Source: Brachyhypopomus gauderio | Lineage: Eukaryota; Chordata; Actinopteri; Gymnotiformes; Hypopomidae | Assembly: GCF_052324685.1 (NCBI RefSeq) | Contig: NC_135214.1 | Location: forward strand, 33,848,042 to 33,912,041 | Length of the DNA: 64,000 nt | Direction of reading: 5' to 3' | Shown: piece after piece, positions 11,308 to 41,035 of the stretch | Layout of the letters: every line of letters starts with the position of its first letter | How positions within the stretch are numbered: position 1 is the first letter of the stretch | Program-made: the position numbers and the translations under genes | The notes under the pieces: model-generated | What the model was told of the DNA's origin: nothing | Database searches by the model: none | Seen by the model: the letters and a program-made list of their open reading frames with translations, nothing else

Positions 11308-12430
11308 AATTAATCTCTTAAAAATGTGATCGAATTAATCTGACGTTGTGATGTATGTAGACTTTGCTTGCTTAGATAATGAAGGGCTTCTGTTAGAAAT
11401 GCCCTGTTGCTCTGGAAACCTTGCAAAGGTTCCAAGTGAGTTACTTCAGTGTACTGTAGCAAAAGGTTTCCAGACAACAGGATGTCTTGAAGAGAGGTCC
11501 TTCAGAAGCAAAGTGCACCTGAAGTACTAAGGTGTGGATCTAGTTCATATTAGAAAAAGTAGATGTTAAAGTCTGCAAAAACTCCATCCTTTATTCATAG
11601 ATATCGAGACACATATTTCTAGTGATAATGAAGACTTCCTCCAGAAAAGTATGGAAATGTGTAAATATTTTCAGAACTGTGGGTTTCCTAAGGAGGTCAT
11701 AGATTATGTTCATGTTTTACCTGTTCAGAGTGGATGCACTGACCTACTGTTAAGTACTGGCAAATAAAATGGTGGCTAATATTGTACAGAAATACTTCAG
11801 AAACCTCCAGAATGATGTAGAGATCACATCCCTTTAAAAAGATTCTCCATTTACAGAAGAAACAAAAAGACATGTTTTTTTATCAGACATGCTTGTCAAG
11901 AGTAAAATGAATGACCAATCAGAGAAGAGCCACACTACAGCCAGCAGGTGCTCCTTGTTTGTCGCAGTTCTAGCTGTGATGTACATTTATTAACACAGCA
12001 ACTAAACTAACTGGCACAAAAGGATCAACTGTCATCACTCATTCGTTCTGGTGCATTACCGTGGGATGTGTCGACTGTATGACACACGAGTATATGTATC
12101 ACACTGGAGAAGCCAATAGAAGGCTTGCTGATCAGTTTGTTGAACACCTTCAGACCGTTTGTTGTTACCAGTGGCAATGCGTTGTTGCCAGTGTTGTTAC
12201 TAATGGATAATGCCTCCGCGACATATCTGTTTGCATTGCCTGTTGTTGCTATGGCAGCAATGAAATTAGGCAACTCAAAGTACCAAGAACAAGAATTTAT
12301 CTATTTTCTTTTTAAAGCACATGGAATTGTTGTTATGAAATCTCCTTTTTCAAATATAAATGGTTCTTCTTTTCTAACTCCTATATTGCCAAATGGCCTG
12401 TTTCTCTGGAACTTCACAAGAGATTATATC
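11308..12430. other. Intergenic sequence, no gene recognised
   Basis: AT-rich. Short frames at 11348-11530 and 12025-12273 match nothing recognised. The only structure seen is the left arm (11909-11979) of a long perfect inverted repeat. Confidence 0.5.
11909..11979 (+). repeat. 71-bp perfect inverted repeat, left arm
   Basis: All 71 bases are the exact reverse complement of 15869-15939. The two arms enclose 3.9 kb of nested transposons. No reading frame is involved. Confidence 0.9.
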
Positions 12431-12576
12431 TACACTCACCGGTCACTTTATTAGGTACACCTTGCTAGTACCGGGTTGGACCCCCTTTTGCCTTCAGAAC
12501 TGCCCTAATCCTTCGTGGCATAGATTCTAGGCGTGACCTGCAATAGTCGCTTATTCGACTATAGTCGACTATAACC

Positions 12577-13299
12577 CAGAGGCGCTCTTTGCATAGAGGC
12601 GTGGCTAGGCAACTGCCTTGGGCCCCTCCCACTGCAACCCACTGTAGGGGCCCCCTGATTAAGCCAGGTTCACACTACACGACTTTTCAGTCGTCAGGTT
12701 TTTGTGCCGTTCGCACTACACGACTGGTTTTGCTGTAATCGCGAGTCTTTCAGTTGTGGATTTCACACTACACGACTGGTCGGCGACACAGGCTCACGAA
12801 TTAAACGACTGGGGAATCGCCGACTCATCTAGCTGCCGTCCAAAAACACGAGAACACGAAAACGAAACTCTCGCGAGAACCAGCAACACCACGTAGAAGA
12901 AAAAAAACAATGTAGGCTACATGTGCAGAGATATCTTCAGCGGTGCCGTGGTTCTCTCTCCGCGTCCCCATTGGCTGTAGCTAGACGCTGCTGCTGACTC
13001 TCAGTCGCCGACTGCTAGATATTAAACATGCTAGATATCTGCCGGTCGTCTGCGATGAGTCAGCGACCACTCGGCGACGGCTCGGCGAGCGTCTTTCAGC
13101 AGTTCACACTACACGCCGAGTGATCGCCGATTTGCCTCCGACCACAGTTTCTGTCGGCGATCTACAAAAAACAGTCGGCGACTGAAAAACCAGCCTAAAA
13201 TCGTGTAGTGTGAACCTGAACTTATTTCTCGCATATTAATGTTGATGGGTCCCCTAGCTAAATTCGCCTTGAGCCCCCAAATTGCTAAGTCCGCCACTG
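12577..13299. mobile_element. hAT-like MITE nested in the hAT element, exact 8-bp TSD
   Basis: Termini CAGAGGCG and, inverted, CAGTGGCG. The target duplication CTATAACC is exact at 12569-12576 and 13300-13307. It contains another inverted-repeat element at 12665-13218. No coding frame was seen. Confidence 0.85.
12665..13218. mobile_element. Inverted-repeat MITE (fourth nesting level)
   Basis: An 18-bp perfect terminal inverted repeat, CAGGTTCACACTACACGA at 12665-12682 and its complement at 13201-13218. The interior is rich in CGGCGA and CACACTACACGAC sub-repeats. No target duplication was resolved. Confidence 0.75.
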
Positions 13300-13732
13300 C
13301 TATAACCCCTAGTCGACTATGAACGTCATAGTCGAATGTACCATTCTAACTGCATGGGGGTACCCAAGGACCCTGCTAAGCATTAGTTGTTACATTAAAT
13401 GTCTTTGTTTTCGATATATATCGCCTTTTGTCAAATTAAATCATCCTAATTTATGTTAATAAATATTTTAAAATGATGTGTGCGCATTAACAATAGGTAT
13501 CTTACTACACATTAATAAATCACACCCTGCAGTTGCACAATCCAAATGAGCGGAGCTGAACACGCGCATCTGCGAGATTATAATGGCTACTAAAAAAAAA
13601 CTTCAAAAATATTTTGAAAAAGATAAAGATGAATAAAACAAAGTAAAGTGTAAGTTATGTCATCAACGTCTTTCATTTCAACAACCAACATGGCATACCA
13701 TTTAAAACGTGCACTGACGGTTAATGTTCTCT

Positions 13733-14686
13733 GGGTCATTCCAGGATTTTGGTACATTTCCTGTCCCACCACTTAAATTTCAAATGTACATATCCAAAAT
13801 ATCTAAATGACTATTTTTTTTAAACATTGTACTTGTTATAAGACAAACTGTAAAATTTGGTGGAAAAATAAGCGCCTTAGATATTATTCAAAAGACCGAA
13901 TACCTTTGAACCACCTCAAAAAATGGCCATTTTCTCTTGTCCCACACATTGGGTGACCAACTCCTTTGCCAAATTTAACAATTAAAATAAGCTCTAAATA
14001 AATTACTTCCTCTTGTATATTGTTGAAATGCATCTCCTTTACTTATGAAAACAACTTATTTGGTCTACATTGTATTGCATGTCACAGTTTTTACACTATT
14101 AAGTTGTGTCCCACAACATGCGCGCAACCCTGTTACCATAAGGAATTTTATCTGGCAGAGAAAGGGTTAAAAATATTTGTGTACTAGCACAAAGGAATTT
14201 GCATCACAAGGACATTTCCTGCCCACATGGCAAGAAAAATGGTAAGTGCTCTAACAATTTTCAAGGTTTTTTTCCAAATATGTTTGTCCAAGTTGTGTGT
14301 GTCACTCAGTGAATGCAACCCTGTTCCTCATATTGTAAGACTAATATTGAGTAGAGTCTAAGTTTACTTTATATACTTATATAACCATATTTGTCCTTGA
14401 TCTTGTATACATAGCTAAATTTTACAGTGAGCATCTGTTCCTGGGGTAGACCACAACTTAGCCTAAATTTGCAACCCTGTTAGTCGCAACCCTGTTACTG
14501 CATACCAATTTACTGCACACCAATCTAATAAAGAAAAAACTTCTTCCATATCTGAGATTGACGAATCAAACTTTTTGATAGTTTATAACCTGTAGATTAT
14601 AAATATATGATTTAAAATGATCAAATTGAAGATCAAATTTTCAGAAGTTACCACCCCTGAAATGTACCAAAATCCTGGAATGACCC
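13733..14686. mobile_element. MITE with 28-bp inverted termini nested in the hAT element
   Basis: The termini begin GGGTCATTCCAGGATTTTGG. The left arm 13733-13760 and right arm 14659-14686 are exact complements. A possible 4-bp duplication CTCT flanks them (13729-13732 and 14687-14690). The interior repeats the phrases TGTCCCAC and GCAACCCTGTTA several times and encodes nothing recognisable. Confidence 0.8.
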
Positions 14687-15800
14687 CTCTAACGTTTCAA
14701 TAAAAAATAAATAAATAAATAAATAAAAGCTGAATAAAGCCAATGTTTATTAATTTGTGTTTTAGGTTTTTACTTTGAAGTGGAAAAAAGTCCTGAGTGA
14801 GAACGGTATCCCGTTTATGGTGCTCTAGATTACAAAAAAAAAAAAAAAAAAAACAACGATTCGACTATTAGTCAACTAAAGGGAAAATCTGACGAATCAG
14901 ATTCGACTATGAAAATCCTTAGTTGAAGACACCTCTAATAGATTCAACAAGGTACTGGACAGAGATTCTGGTCCATATTGACATGATAGCATCATGCAGT
15001 TACTGCAGATTTGTCAGCTGCACATCCATGATGTGAATCTCCCATTCCACAACATCCCAAAGGTGCTCTATTGGATTGAGATCTGGTGACTGTGGAGGCC
15101 ATTTGAGTACACCGAACTCATTGTCATGTTCAAGAAACCACTCTGAGATGATTTATGCTTTATGACATGGTGCGGTATCCTGTTGGCAGTAGCCATCAGA
15201 AGATGGGTACACTGTGGTCATAAAGGGATGGACATGATCAGCAACAATACTCAGGTAGGCTGTGGCATTGACACGATGCTCAGTTGGTACTAATTGCCCA
15301 AAGTGTGCCAGGAAAATATCCCCCACACCATTGCACCACCACCACCAGCCAGAAATGTTGATTCAAGACAGGATGGATCCATGCTTTCATGCTGTTGATG
15401 CCAAAGTCTGACCCTACCATCTGAATGTTGTAGCAGAAATCGAGACCAGACCAGGCAAAGTTTTTACAATCTTCTATTGTCCAATTTTTGAGAACCTGTG
15501 CGAATTTCCTGTTTTTAGGTGATAGAAGTGGCACCTGATGTGGTCTTCTGCTGCTGTAGCCCATCCACCTCAAGGTTCGATGTGTTGTGTTTTCAGAGAT
15601 GCACTTTTGCATGCCTTGGTTGTAATGACTGGTTATTTGAGTTACGGTTGCTGTTCTATCAGCTCGAACCAGTCTGGCCACTCTCCTCTGACCTCTGACA
15701 TCAACAAGTCAATTGCACCCACAGAACTGCTGCTCACTGGATATTTTCTCTTTTTTTCATGTACAGTATATATTTATATTTTAATATATATATTATTTAT

Positions 15801-16045
15801 TTATTTATTATATAAACGACTCGGCCTTGATTAAAGAATCAAGTTTACAAAATATACTATATATATTTTCACAGCTAGAACTGCGACAAACAAGGAGCAC
15901 CTGCTGGCTGTAGTGTGGCTCTTCTCTGATTGGTCATTCATATAAATATATATACAAAAAAATATATATAATATTTGAAAATTACATTTTATATGTATTT
16001 TGTAAACGGGTATTCTTCTTTAATCAAGCTCAGGGCCGGGTCGTT
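15801..16045. mobile_element. Small inverted-repeat element carrying the right 71-bp arm
   Basis: Imperfect inverted arms at about 15801-15850 and 15996-16045 (TTGATTAAAGAA and TTTGTAAAC motifs) flank an AT-rich core. The core contains 15869-15939, the exact complement of 11909-11979. It probably represents a short non-autonomous transposon. Confidence 0.5.
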
Positions 16046-16273
16046 TTCTACTGCCTTCAGATGCTTTATAAGGTACTGTTAAAAACTGAAAAAAAGTTTT
16101 TTAGTTTTTTAAGTAGTTCGAAAATATGTTGCCGTAGCCATTCACTGTAAAACTTTTGCGAGGGCCATTAGACGAATCTCAAACTGGGCTCGCGACGCCA
16201 CCGCGACGTGATGACGTCACCCCCTGAGTCTTCAGAGCGCGTCGGACGTCAGGCGGTTCAAAGAGGAGGAAAG

Positions 16274-34594
<18,321 letters not shown>

Positions 34595-35163
34595 AGTGGG
34601 TCCTGCAGGAAGTGGGAACCACACAGAGTGTTATGGTCTTCCTCACAATCTCCTCATTCTGCTCTGGCTAGCTCAGATGCTGGACCCAACGGTATTACAT
34701 TACACAGCTCTAATTTATGTTCTACTTACCATGAAGGTTCGTTGTAAATAAGGCGGAACATCAAAAGATTAAAGAGCCTTTTTTCCCAGCTTTTTTGTGG
34801 GGGGGTGGGGAGGGCAGGGGTCTCTAGGGGAGTAGAATATTGTCTCTGGTCTTTGTCTCATCGGTCGATGCTGACAAGGAACAAATTTACGTATTTAAAA
34901 TGGAGTTTACTGAGACTGGTTAAGTAAATAACTGCTTATTTCTTTTCTAAAATATCATTTATGACCATGTTTGTAAATCTGTTGTGAACGACGCTTTATA
35001 AAGAACTGAACCTTTCTTCCCGCCCTTGTCTTGATGTATGATATACGTTTATGGCTTCCCTGCTCCTTGTATACGTGCATTTGTTCCGTTTCAGTTTGCG
35101 CTCTACTGTAAATACTTGAGACCAATTTGAGAGCTGATAATGGACTGAGTGGTCATTTTTTCC

Positions 35164-35169
35164 AATAAA
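35164..35169 (+). terminator. trim33: trim33 polyadenylation signal
   Basis: AATAAA about 570 bp after the trim33 stop codon. Confidence 0.65.
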
Positions 35170-35189
35170 ATTGTCACCCCTGTATTTTC

Positions 35190-36341
35190 TCAAATGGTGT
35201 CAATCTCAGACTCGCATGACAGATATGTGGAAAATGTTTGTATGCAAAGAATATAGAGCCAAGGTGAACATTTCAGGTGTGCAGAGGTGCTCTACATGTA
35301 TGGAAAAATAATGACTTTGATTAGTCTGCTGTAACAGTTAAATAGTCAGGTCTGTGATGGGTCAGTAAAATGTTTTGTGCTTTAGTGTATCCTACCTTTT
35401 CTAAAATCTACCACTCAAGAATGATCTAATTCAGCCAATAAGTTGAATCACCGGTTACCGACAAAAATCCAGAGTCCAGAAAACGGATCCAGGACTTTTA
35501 ATTTGTAATGCAGCTGATGAGGTAGTGCAGAACTGTCACGGTAGCTACAATAATACATGTTGGAAGACACGTTACGTATAGATAAGCGGATCTGAGCAGA
35601 GTTGAGTCGTGTCGGCTCTTCTGCGCGGTTAATGATTTCCTTTATGCTGAATTGTCAGTCTGTAGGGTCAGATGAGAGATGTCAGCTGATTTTTGCGATG
35701 GAGTAAGGAGGCACTCGGAGGTTTGACGTGTAGTTCACGTAAATGTTCATTACTTTTACTCGGAGGTTTGACGTGTAGTTCATGTAAATGTTCATTACTT
35801 TTCTACGCCAGGACTCTCTGTGAACTGGGTAAGATCCTAAATAGTTTCATTTCAGTCCGTTGCGGAGGAGACTTGTAGTCTTTTAGTAAATTTACTTTTA
35901 ATCACTGTTTTGTAACGAGACTCCATAAAGTCAAGCGATAAAAATAAATGATGGGGCAAGCACAGAGTTGCAATACAGTCGCAACTGTCCGTTAGATATG
36001 TAAGTGTTTTGATATAACCCAGGGTGCGTTTAATGGAGAAGTTTTTCTCTCTGCTGTCTAATCTCGCCAGCAAGCTGTACGACTGAATCAAAACGCCTTT
36101 TGAAAACAAAACAAAAGCGCTGTGGTTATAACTTCGTTATTGCTTCGTTATTTATACTTTTTAAAAACTAATAAACAAACAGAGCAGTTAGTCCATCAGG
36201 TCCAAGTCCGCGGTGAGGTGCTGGTGTGTTGTTCCCGCTCCGCGGTCATGACGGCCCGTACCCGACCGGGCTGCACTCGCACAACCGGACCGCCCTGTTT
36301 TCAGCCGCCTTTTGTTTCCTGCAGCACATTAGGAATAAAGT

Positions 36342-36393
<52 letters not shown>

Positions 36394-36616
36394 CACATAT
36401 ATAATGTGATGTTTTTTAGACTGCTCGTTGTTCACACAACGAGCAGTCCCCCCCCCCCCCGAACTTGGCCTTAGCTAAGCGGCTAGGCTAGCTGTTTTGA
36501 TAGCCCGTTATCATGCTAGCATAACCAGTGTGGGGGGGTCGATCAGATCTAATCCGAGGGGAATCAAACGGCGAGTTGATGTAAATCGGTCCCCACACTT
36601 TTCTTGCGTTCACCAG
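35190..36616. other. trim33-slc66a1 intergenic region / slc66a1 upstream
   Basis: It contains a two-copy ~46-bp direct duplication (35712-35802, CTCGGAGGTTTGACGTG core), a GC-richer patch near 36200-36300 that may be the slc66a1 promoter or first non-coding exon, an (AT)n run at about 36350-36391 and a perfect hairpin at 36419-36448 followed by a C-run. No coding gene was recognised. Confidence 0.55.
36419..36448. repeat. Perfect 13-bp-stem hairpin
   Basis: GACTGCTCGTTGT, loop TCAC, then the exact complement, followed at once by about ten C. It lies about 170 bp upstream of the exon carrying the slc66a1 start codon. Confidence 0.9.
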
Positions 36617-36647
36617 GGCTACTGCTCGTCACTTCCCCGTTTAGACA

Positions 36648-39600
36648 ATGCCGGCTGTGGCTCCTTTCTACCAGTCCAGTGGGGACACAAACATGAGCTC
36701 CCTCTGCCCCAATGGGACCAAGTGGATCTGGGACGGACTTGGGGAGTGTGCCCAGGACGCCAGGGACATCGCCAGCGTGATTCTGGGACTGGTGTCCCTG
36801 GTCTGCTTCATACTGTCCTCCATCCCGTAAGAAACCCCTCTTTTTAACCTCCAACCATACTAATTACAGTTCCTCGTTGTTGTCTCTGCTCCAGCGTTTA
36901 TTCGATTGTTTTTAGGCAGTACTACAGATCTTGTAAGACTGGGAATATGGACAGTGCGTTGTCCATTTTCTTCTTGTTGCTGTGGCTGGCAGGGGACACT
37001 TGTAATCTTATTGGCTCGTTCTTGGCACAGCAACTTCCTCTGCAGGTACAGGGGCATGTGTTTACACTGATAATCTAGATTTAAAAATCTGGCTTTGACA
37101 TAAAACTTTTGGCATCGGTCTCCTTCATGGGTCTGGGGTAAAATAAAACACATCTAAACCTGACCAGTCAGCATTGAACTGTTTATCTGTTTAAACTTTG
37201 TTTCTTGATTTTCTTAACATCTGTTCCAGATATACACTGCAGTGTACTACGTTGCCGCGGACCTTTTGATGATGAGCATGTATCTTTACTACTCGATGAA
37301 GCACAGAGTTGCGATCAGTGAGTTTGTACGGCACACTGCTTAACAGTAACATAACTGGTTTAGACAACCCTCCTTCTCTTTATATAACAACCTGGACTTA
37401 TTAACATTCTTCTCTAACTCAGATGATCATTCATCCTGTTTTGATATTATGGCTTTTCTAAGCAGTGTTTTCCAGCCACAGCTCCTACTCCCAGCTGTTT
37501 GTAGTTTGGTATAAATGTTTGTTATAAATGTAGCATCACGTCCCTGCAGAAAAGGAGAGCTAGGTGGTCTGACCAGTGTGTTCTGAGGATGAGGATTAAT
37601 GGCTGAAACGCTACATGCTACTGTTGCTGTCTGCTGTTTTAGACAGAAACAGAAGGTTGCTGAATGCTGTTGGGGTGCTGTATGTGCTTGGGTTCTCGGC
37701 ATCTCTGCTGCAGCTCGCCCCAGCACCAGACCCCGCCCTTAACCCCGCCCTTGGCTCCGCCCTTAACCCAGGCAGGGCTCCCGGCCCTGGCCGAACACTG
37801 CTGTGTGTGGTGGAGAGGCAAGACATTTCAATACAGGTGAAAAGAGTGAATACCCCCCTGTCCCCAACCTCTGGTATATTTGTTTTGCTTGTGTGTATTT
37901 CAAATGAACTGAACTCTTATAGTTTGTTTAGAATGTTTTATTTAAGGCAACTAACCTTTTTTGTCACAGCACTGTTCATAAATGTACAGTTTGTTTTTAT
38001 TGTATTAAGGTCATGGGTTTAAAATGGAGAATCTGAAGGCTTTTAGAAAGAGTATTTAGTACTGGCTTTAGCCCTGGCCTAGAATTTTTTAGCACTGGCT
38101 TTAGCCCTGGCCTAGGTTTAATGACAAAATGGTTCTTCAGGTATTTGCTTAGTAAACCTGTCCTCTATGTTTTTACCTGCTGTACTGTTCAGCCATTCAC
38201 CACAAAGGAGATCATCGGCTTTGTGATTGGCTCCTTGTCTTCCTTACTCTACCTGTGCTCCAGGTTGCCACAGATCTACACAAATGTAAGTTGGAAATCA
38301 GAACCTTTCTTGTGAATATCTAATCATCACTTCAGTGCATTCGAGTAATTATGATAAAAGGATTTTATCTGCTGCTTTCCTCTATCTTAATTACTTGTCC
38401 TCTATCGTTCTTTCACATTCATGTGTCTATGTTCCGGAAAGTTCCTCACCCTGTCTCTCCCCACAGTTTAAGAGGAAATCAACGGAAGGCTTGTCGTACT
38501 TTCTCTTTGCGCTGGTGATTCTGGGCAACTCGACGTACGGACTGAGCGTGCTCATAAAGAACCCTGACATGGGCACCGGCGAAGTCAGCTACATGGTGCA
38601 CCACCTGCCCTGGCTCATAGGCAGCCTGGGCACGCTCTTACTCGACCTCGTGGTATCCTTTCACGCCCTAAAGCACCTAAAGAATGTCCTTATACATAAG
38701 TGGGTTGTGTCAAATCCATATTTTAACCCACCTAGGTCTTTCCAGAGGTGAAGACTGTTGCAGCTCTGTGGAACCTGGTAGAACCGGAATGAACCAATCA
38801 CAGCACAGTTACAACAGCTGGCGCTGCATAAATTAAATCGTGGAGTAATTGTACAGTTAATCTGCTGTGGTTACATACCGGCCACGTCACTCGTCGAGTC
38901 TGTTTTGAGTTGGCTCCTGCTGTAATTAACCCTGTTTGAGGGAATTAAATATATGAGTGGTTGTACAGTTAATCTGCTGTGGATGCATATGGCCACGTCA
39001 CTTGTTGAGCTTGTTTGAATGAGCATCTGCTGTATTAAATCCTGTGTGAGGCTCTGTGAGGTGTTGTTTGCAAAGCGAGCTCTACTGTTGTGATCGTTTT
39101 AAACGGTACAGGTGTGTATCTCTTGTGCCACACAATTTCCTCTTTATGCACCTGCCTCCAGGCAAGCCAGAGAAAAAGAAAAATGTTGCCAGTGGTGTGG
39201 TTGTTTGAGGCATTTGATATCCACGATGCCTGGCAGGTCACGGGCACGTGCGTAGCGTGCTCCCTGTTCCCGTAAGCGCTCTGGGCATTGCTGGCACGCT
39301 GGGCCGTGCTCACGTGGTCACGCATGCTCACTTTTACAGGAATATAGCTCTTCGACATAGCCTACTGTATACTGCACACCACACTCAGTGTATCTATGGA
39401 CTGCATACTGATTGCTTTAGTAGTATGTGGAATTGTACCCAGTATGTGACACACACACACACACACACCATAGTAATGGCTCACATGAACGCACGAAGCT
39501 TCCACCCACTTGTGAATCGGCTTTCTGCCCGTTGCATGATGGGATGTGGTAGAGCATGAAAATGGCACTGCTGCCTGCTGTAATATTTGGCCAGAGTTGC

Positions 39601-40522
39601 ACATCATCCGGACATCCAGACAGTGGAACAAATTATTTTGATCACATACTGCTTACATCGTACTGATTTGGGGCCTAATCAGTAATGCGGGTAGTATGTA
39701 GTATTTTGCAGGCTATTCTGAACTCAGCCCACAACTTTGAACCGCCAGCTGAATTGTAGGGAATAATACACCCTCCCTATGCCAGAGAGCACCACATGAC
39801 ATGCACCACACCAGAGCACCACATGACATGCTGGATTAGGTTTGATATTTCTTAATTCTAATTAAAAGACTAATTCAGATTAGTTAGTGTAAGATGATTG
39901 ATGATGAACCCCACCTTGTTTTGTCACCATAACAAGTCTTCAGAATGTTTACAGCAGTAAATGTGGCTCTACCTTCCTGTCCATGTGATGGCTCCACTGT
40001 TTGGCCCATTAGTCTTTTGTAAAGTCACATACAATAAGGTTGTGTGATTCCTTACGTCCTTTGGACGCCTTTAATTGCTGTTTTACTTGAAATGCCTGTT
40101 TGTTGCTATGTAGCGGGTCAGATCAGATGTTTTTTTCCCCATGTGACTTACATATTTATCGCTGCCACATATTTATCGCTTGACTTTGGTATCACTGGCA
40201 CATTTTCAGTGTAATAATTGCAAAGAATAGAAAGGTTGGCAATCACAAAAACAGGTTAATGAATATGTATTTGTTTATTATTAGACATAAGATTAGATTG
40301 AGTGTATTTTCAAAAGTTTTGATGGGCGTCATCCTCTCGCAGTCATGGCCTGGCGGTTAGGGAACTGGTCTTGTGACCCGAAGGTCGTGGGTTCAATTCC
40401 CATACCTGAGGCCATGACTGAGGTGCCCTTGAGCAAGGCACCTAACCCCAACTGCTCCCCGAGCGCCGGGCTAGGGCTGCCCACCACTCTGGGCACGTGT
40501 GATCCACAGCCCCCTAGTAATC

Positions 40523-40615
<93 letters not shown>

Positions 40616-40701
40616 CTGACTGCACAGATGGGTTAAATGCGGAGGACAAATTTCGATTGGGGTGTAAAAATCACAATTGACAAAAATATGGCACATATAC
40701 A

Positions 40702-40744
<43 letters not shown>

Positions 40745-40883
40745 ACTGCCTACTCTCTCCCAGTGTTCACTATTGCCCTCGACTCCATGTCCTCAGATAA
40801 CTGTGCAGTTTGTGAAGTACAGACGGCCATCACAGGAGAGCTGCCCCGTAGACGAGGAGGCCGCCGCCCTGCTGTCCAGCTGA
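36648..40883 (+). CDS. slc66a1: Lysosomal cationic amino-acid transporter SLC66A1 (PQLC2), complete
   Basis: SLC66A1/PQLC2 is a seven-helix PQ-loop protein that exports lysine, arginine and histidine from lysosomes. Coding exons: 36648-36826, 36916-37045, 37230-37317, 37643-37836, 38193-38285, 38467-38652, 40797-40883. The total is 957 nt, i.e. 318 aa plus stop, against 291 in human. Visible features: CPNGTKWIWDGLGECAQD at the lumenal N-terminus, the first PQ motif (SSIPQYYRSCKTGNMD), WLAGDTCNLIGSFLA, the second PQ motif (SRLPQIYTNFKRKSTEG), and YGLSVLIKNP..VHHLPWLIGSLGTLLLD. The last exon ends VDEEAAALLSS; EAAALL fits the [DE]xxxL[LI] lysosomal sorting signal, as the human tail does. The extra length is mainly a Pro/Ala/Leu/Asn-rich insert in the exon 4 loop. 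An acceptor at 36615-36616 implies an upstream non-coding exon, which was not located. Confidence 0.94.
40340..40690 (+). mobile_element. tRNA-derived SINE with internal (GT)n expansion
   Basis: The head has an A box (TGGCCTGGCGGTTAGGGAAC) and a B box (GGTCGTGGGTTCAATTCC). The body contains CCTTGAGCAAGGCACCTAAC and CAACTGCTCCCCGAGCGCC, and the tail GGTTAAATGCGGAGGACAAA, all typical of cypriniform/otophysan SINEs. A (GT)n run of 80-odd bases has grown inside the body (40528-40614). Confidence 0.85.
40704..40742 (+). repeat. (GT)n microsatellite upstream of slc66a1 last exon
   Basis: About 19 GT units lying 54 bp before the last-exon acceptor. Confidence 0.92.
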
Positions 40884-40924
40884 GGCTCTGCAGCCCTAGC
40901 CTCCTGCACGCACACACACACTCC

Positions 40925-41035
40925 TCATACCCCAGCAATAATGCCCCTTACCCGTACCCCAGCACTAATGCCCCTTACCCGTACCCCAGCACTAATGCCC
41001 CTCACCCATACCCCAGCACTAATTCCCCTCACCAG
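40925..41035 (+). repeat. 27-bp minisatellite in the slc66a1 3' UTR
   Basis: About four copies of a unit with TACCCCAGCACTAATGCCCC, starting about 40 bp after the stop codon and probably transcribed as 3' UTR. Confidence 0.9.

Larger units (their letters stand above)
12528..14937. mobile_element. hAT element inserted in the Tc1-like element, exact 8-bp TSD
   Basis: The target duplication ATAGATTC is exact at 12520-12527 and 14938-14945. The termini are short imperfect inverted repeats, TAGGCGTG and TAGAGGTG. A + strand start at 13583 begins a BED-finger-like remnant (ATKKKLQKYFEKDKDE, stop, then KCKLCHQRLSFQQPTW), consistent with a decayed hAT transposase. Two further elements are inserted in it (12577-13299 and 13733-14686). 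Confidence 0.85.
12434..15755 (-). mobile_element. Tc1/mariner-like element, interrupted and truncated
   Basis: The left terminus has CACCGGTCACTTTATTAGGTACACC, a widespread fish Tc1-type end. After a 2.4-kb insertion the element resumes at 14938. The minus strand 15280-15681 encodes a transposase N-terminal piece (LVRADRTATVTQI, helix-turn-helix TTHRTLRWMGYSSRRP, KNWTIEDCKNFAWSGLD). The element appears truncated near 15755, where AT-rich sequence begins and no matching right terminus follows. It is not functional. Confidence 0.8.
38653..40796 (+). other. slc66a1 last intron
   Basis: A 2.1-kb intron containing a ~110-bp imperfect direct duplication (38828-39050, GTACAGTTAATCTGCTGTGG core), a tRNA-derived SINE (40340-40690) and two long (GT)n runs (40528-40614 and 40704-40742). 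Its first 99 bases stay open in the exon 6 frame up to a TGA at 38749-38751. Confidence 0.75.

Noticed and set aside
13583-13700. Possible zinc-finger gene
   Set aside because: In-frame stop and position inside a TSD-bounded hAT element show a dead transposase remnant.
16208-16273. Upstream in-frame ATG that would lengthen TRIM33 by 22 residues
   Set aside because: The extra segment is unlike the family, while MADNKG at 16274 matches the known N-terminus and has a good start context.
40340-40420. tRNA-like A and B boxes
   Set aside because: The downstream body and tail match a SINE, and no complete tRNA cloverleaf could be drawn.
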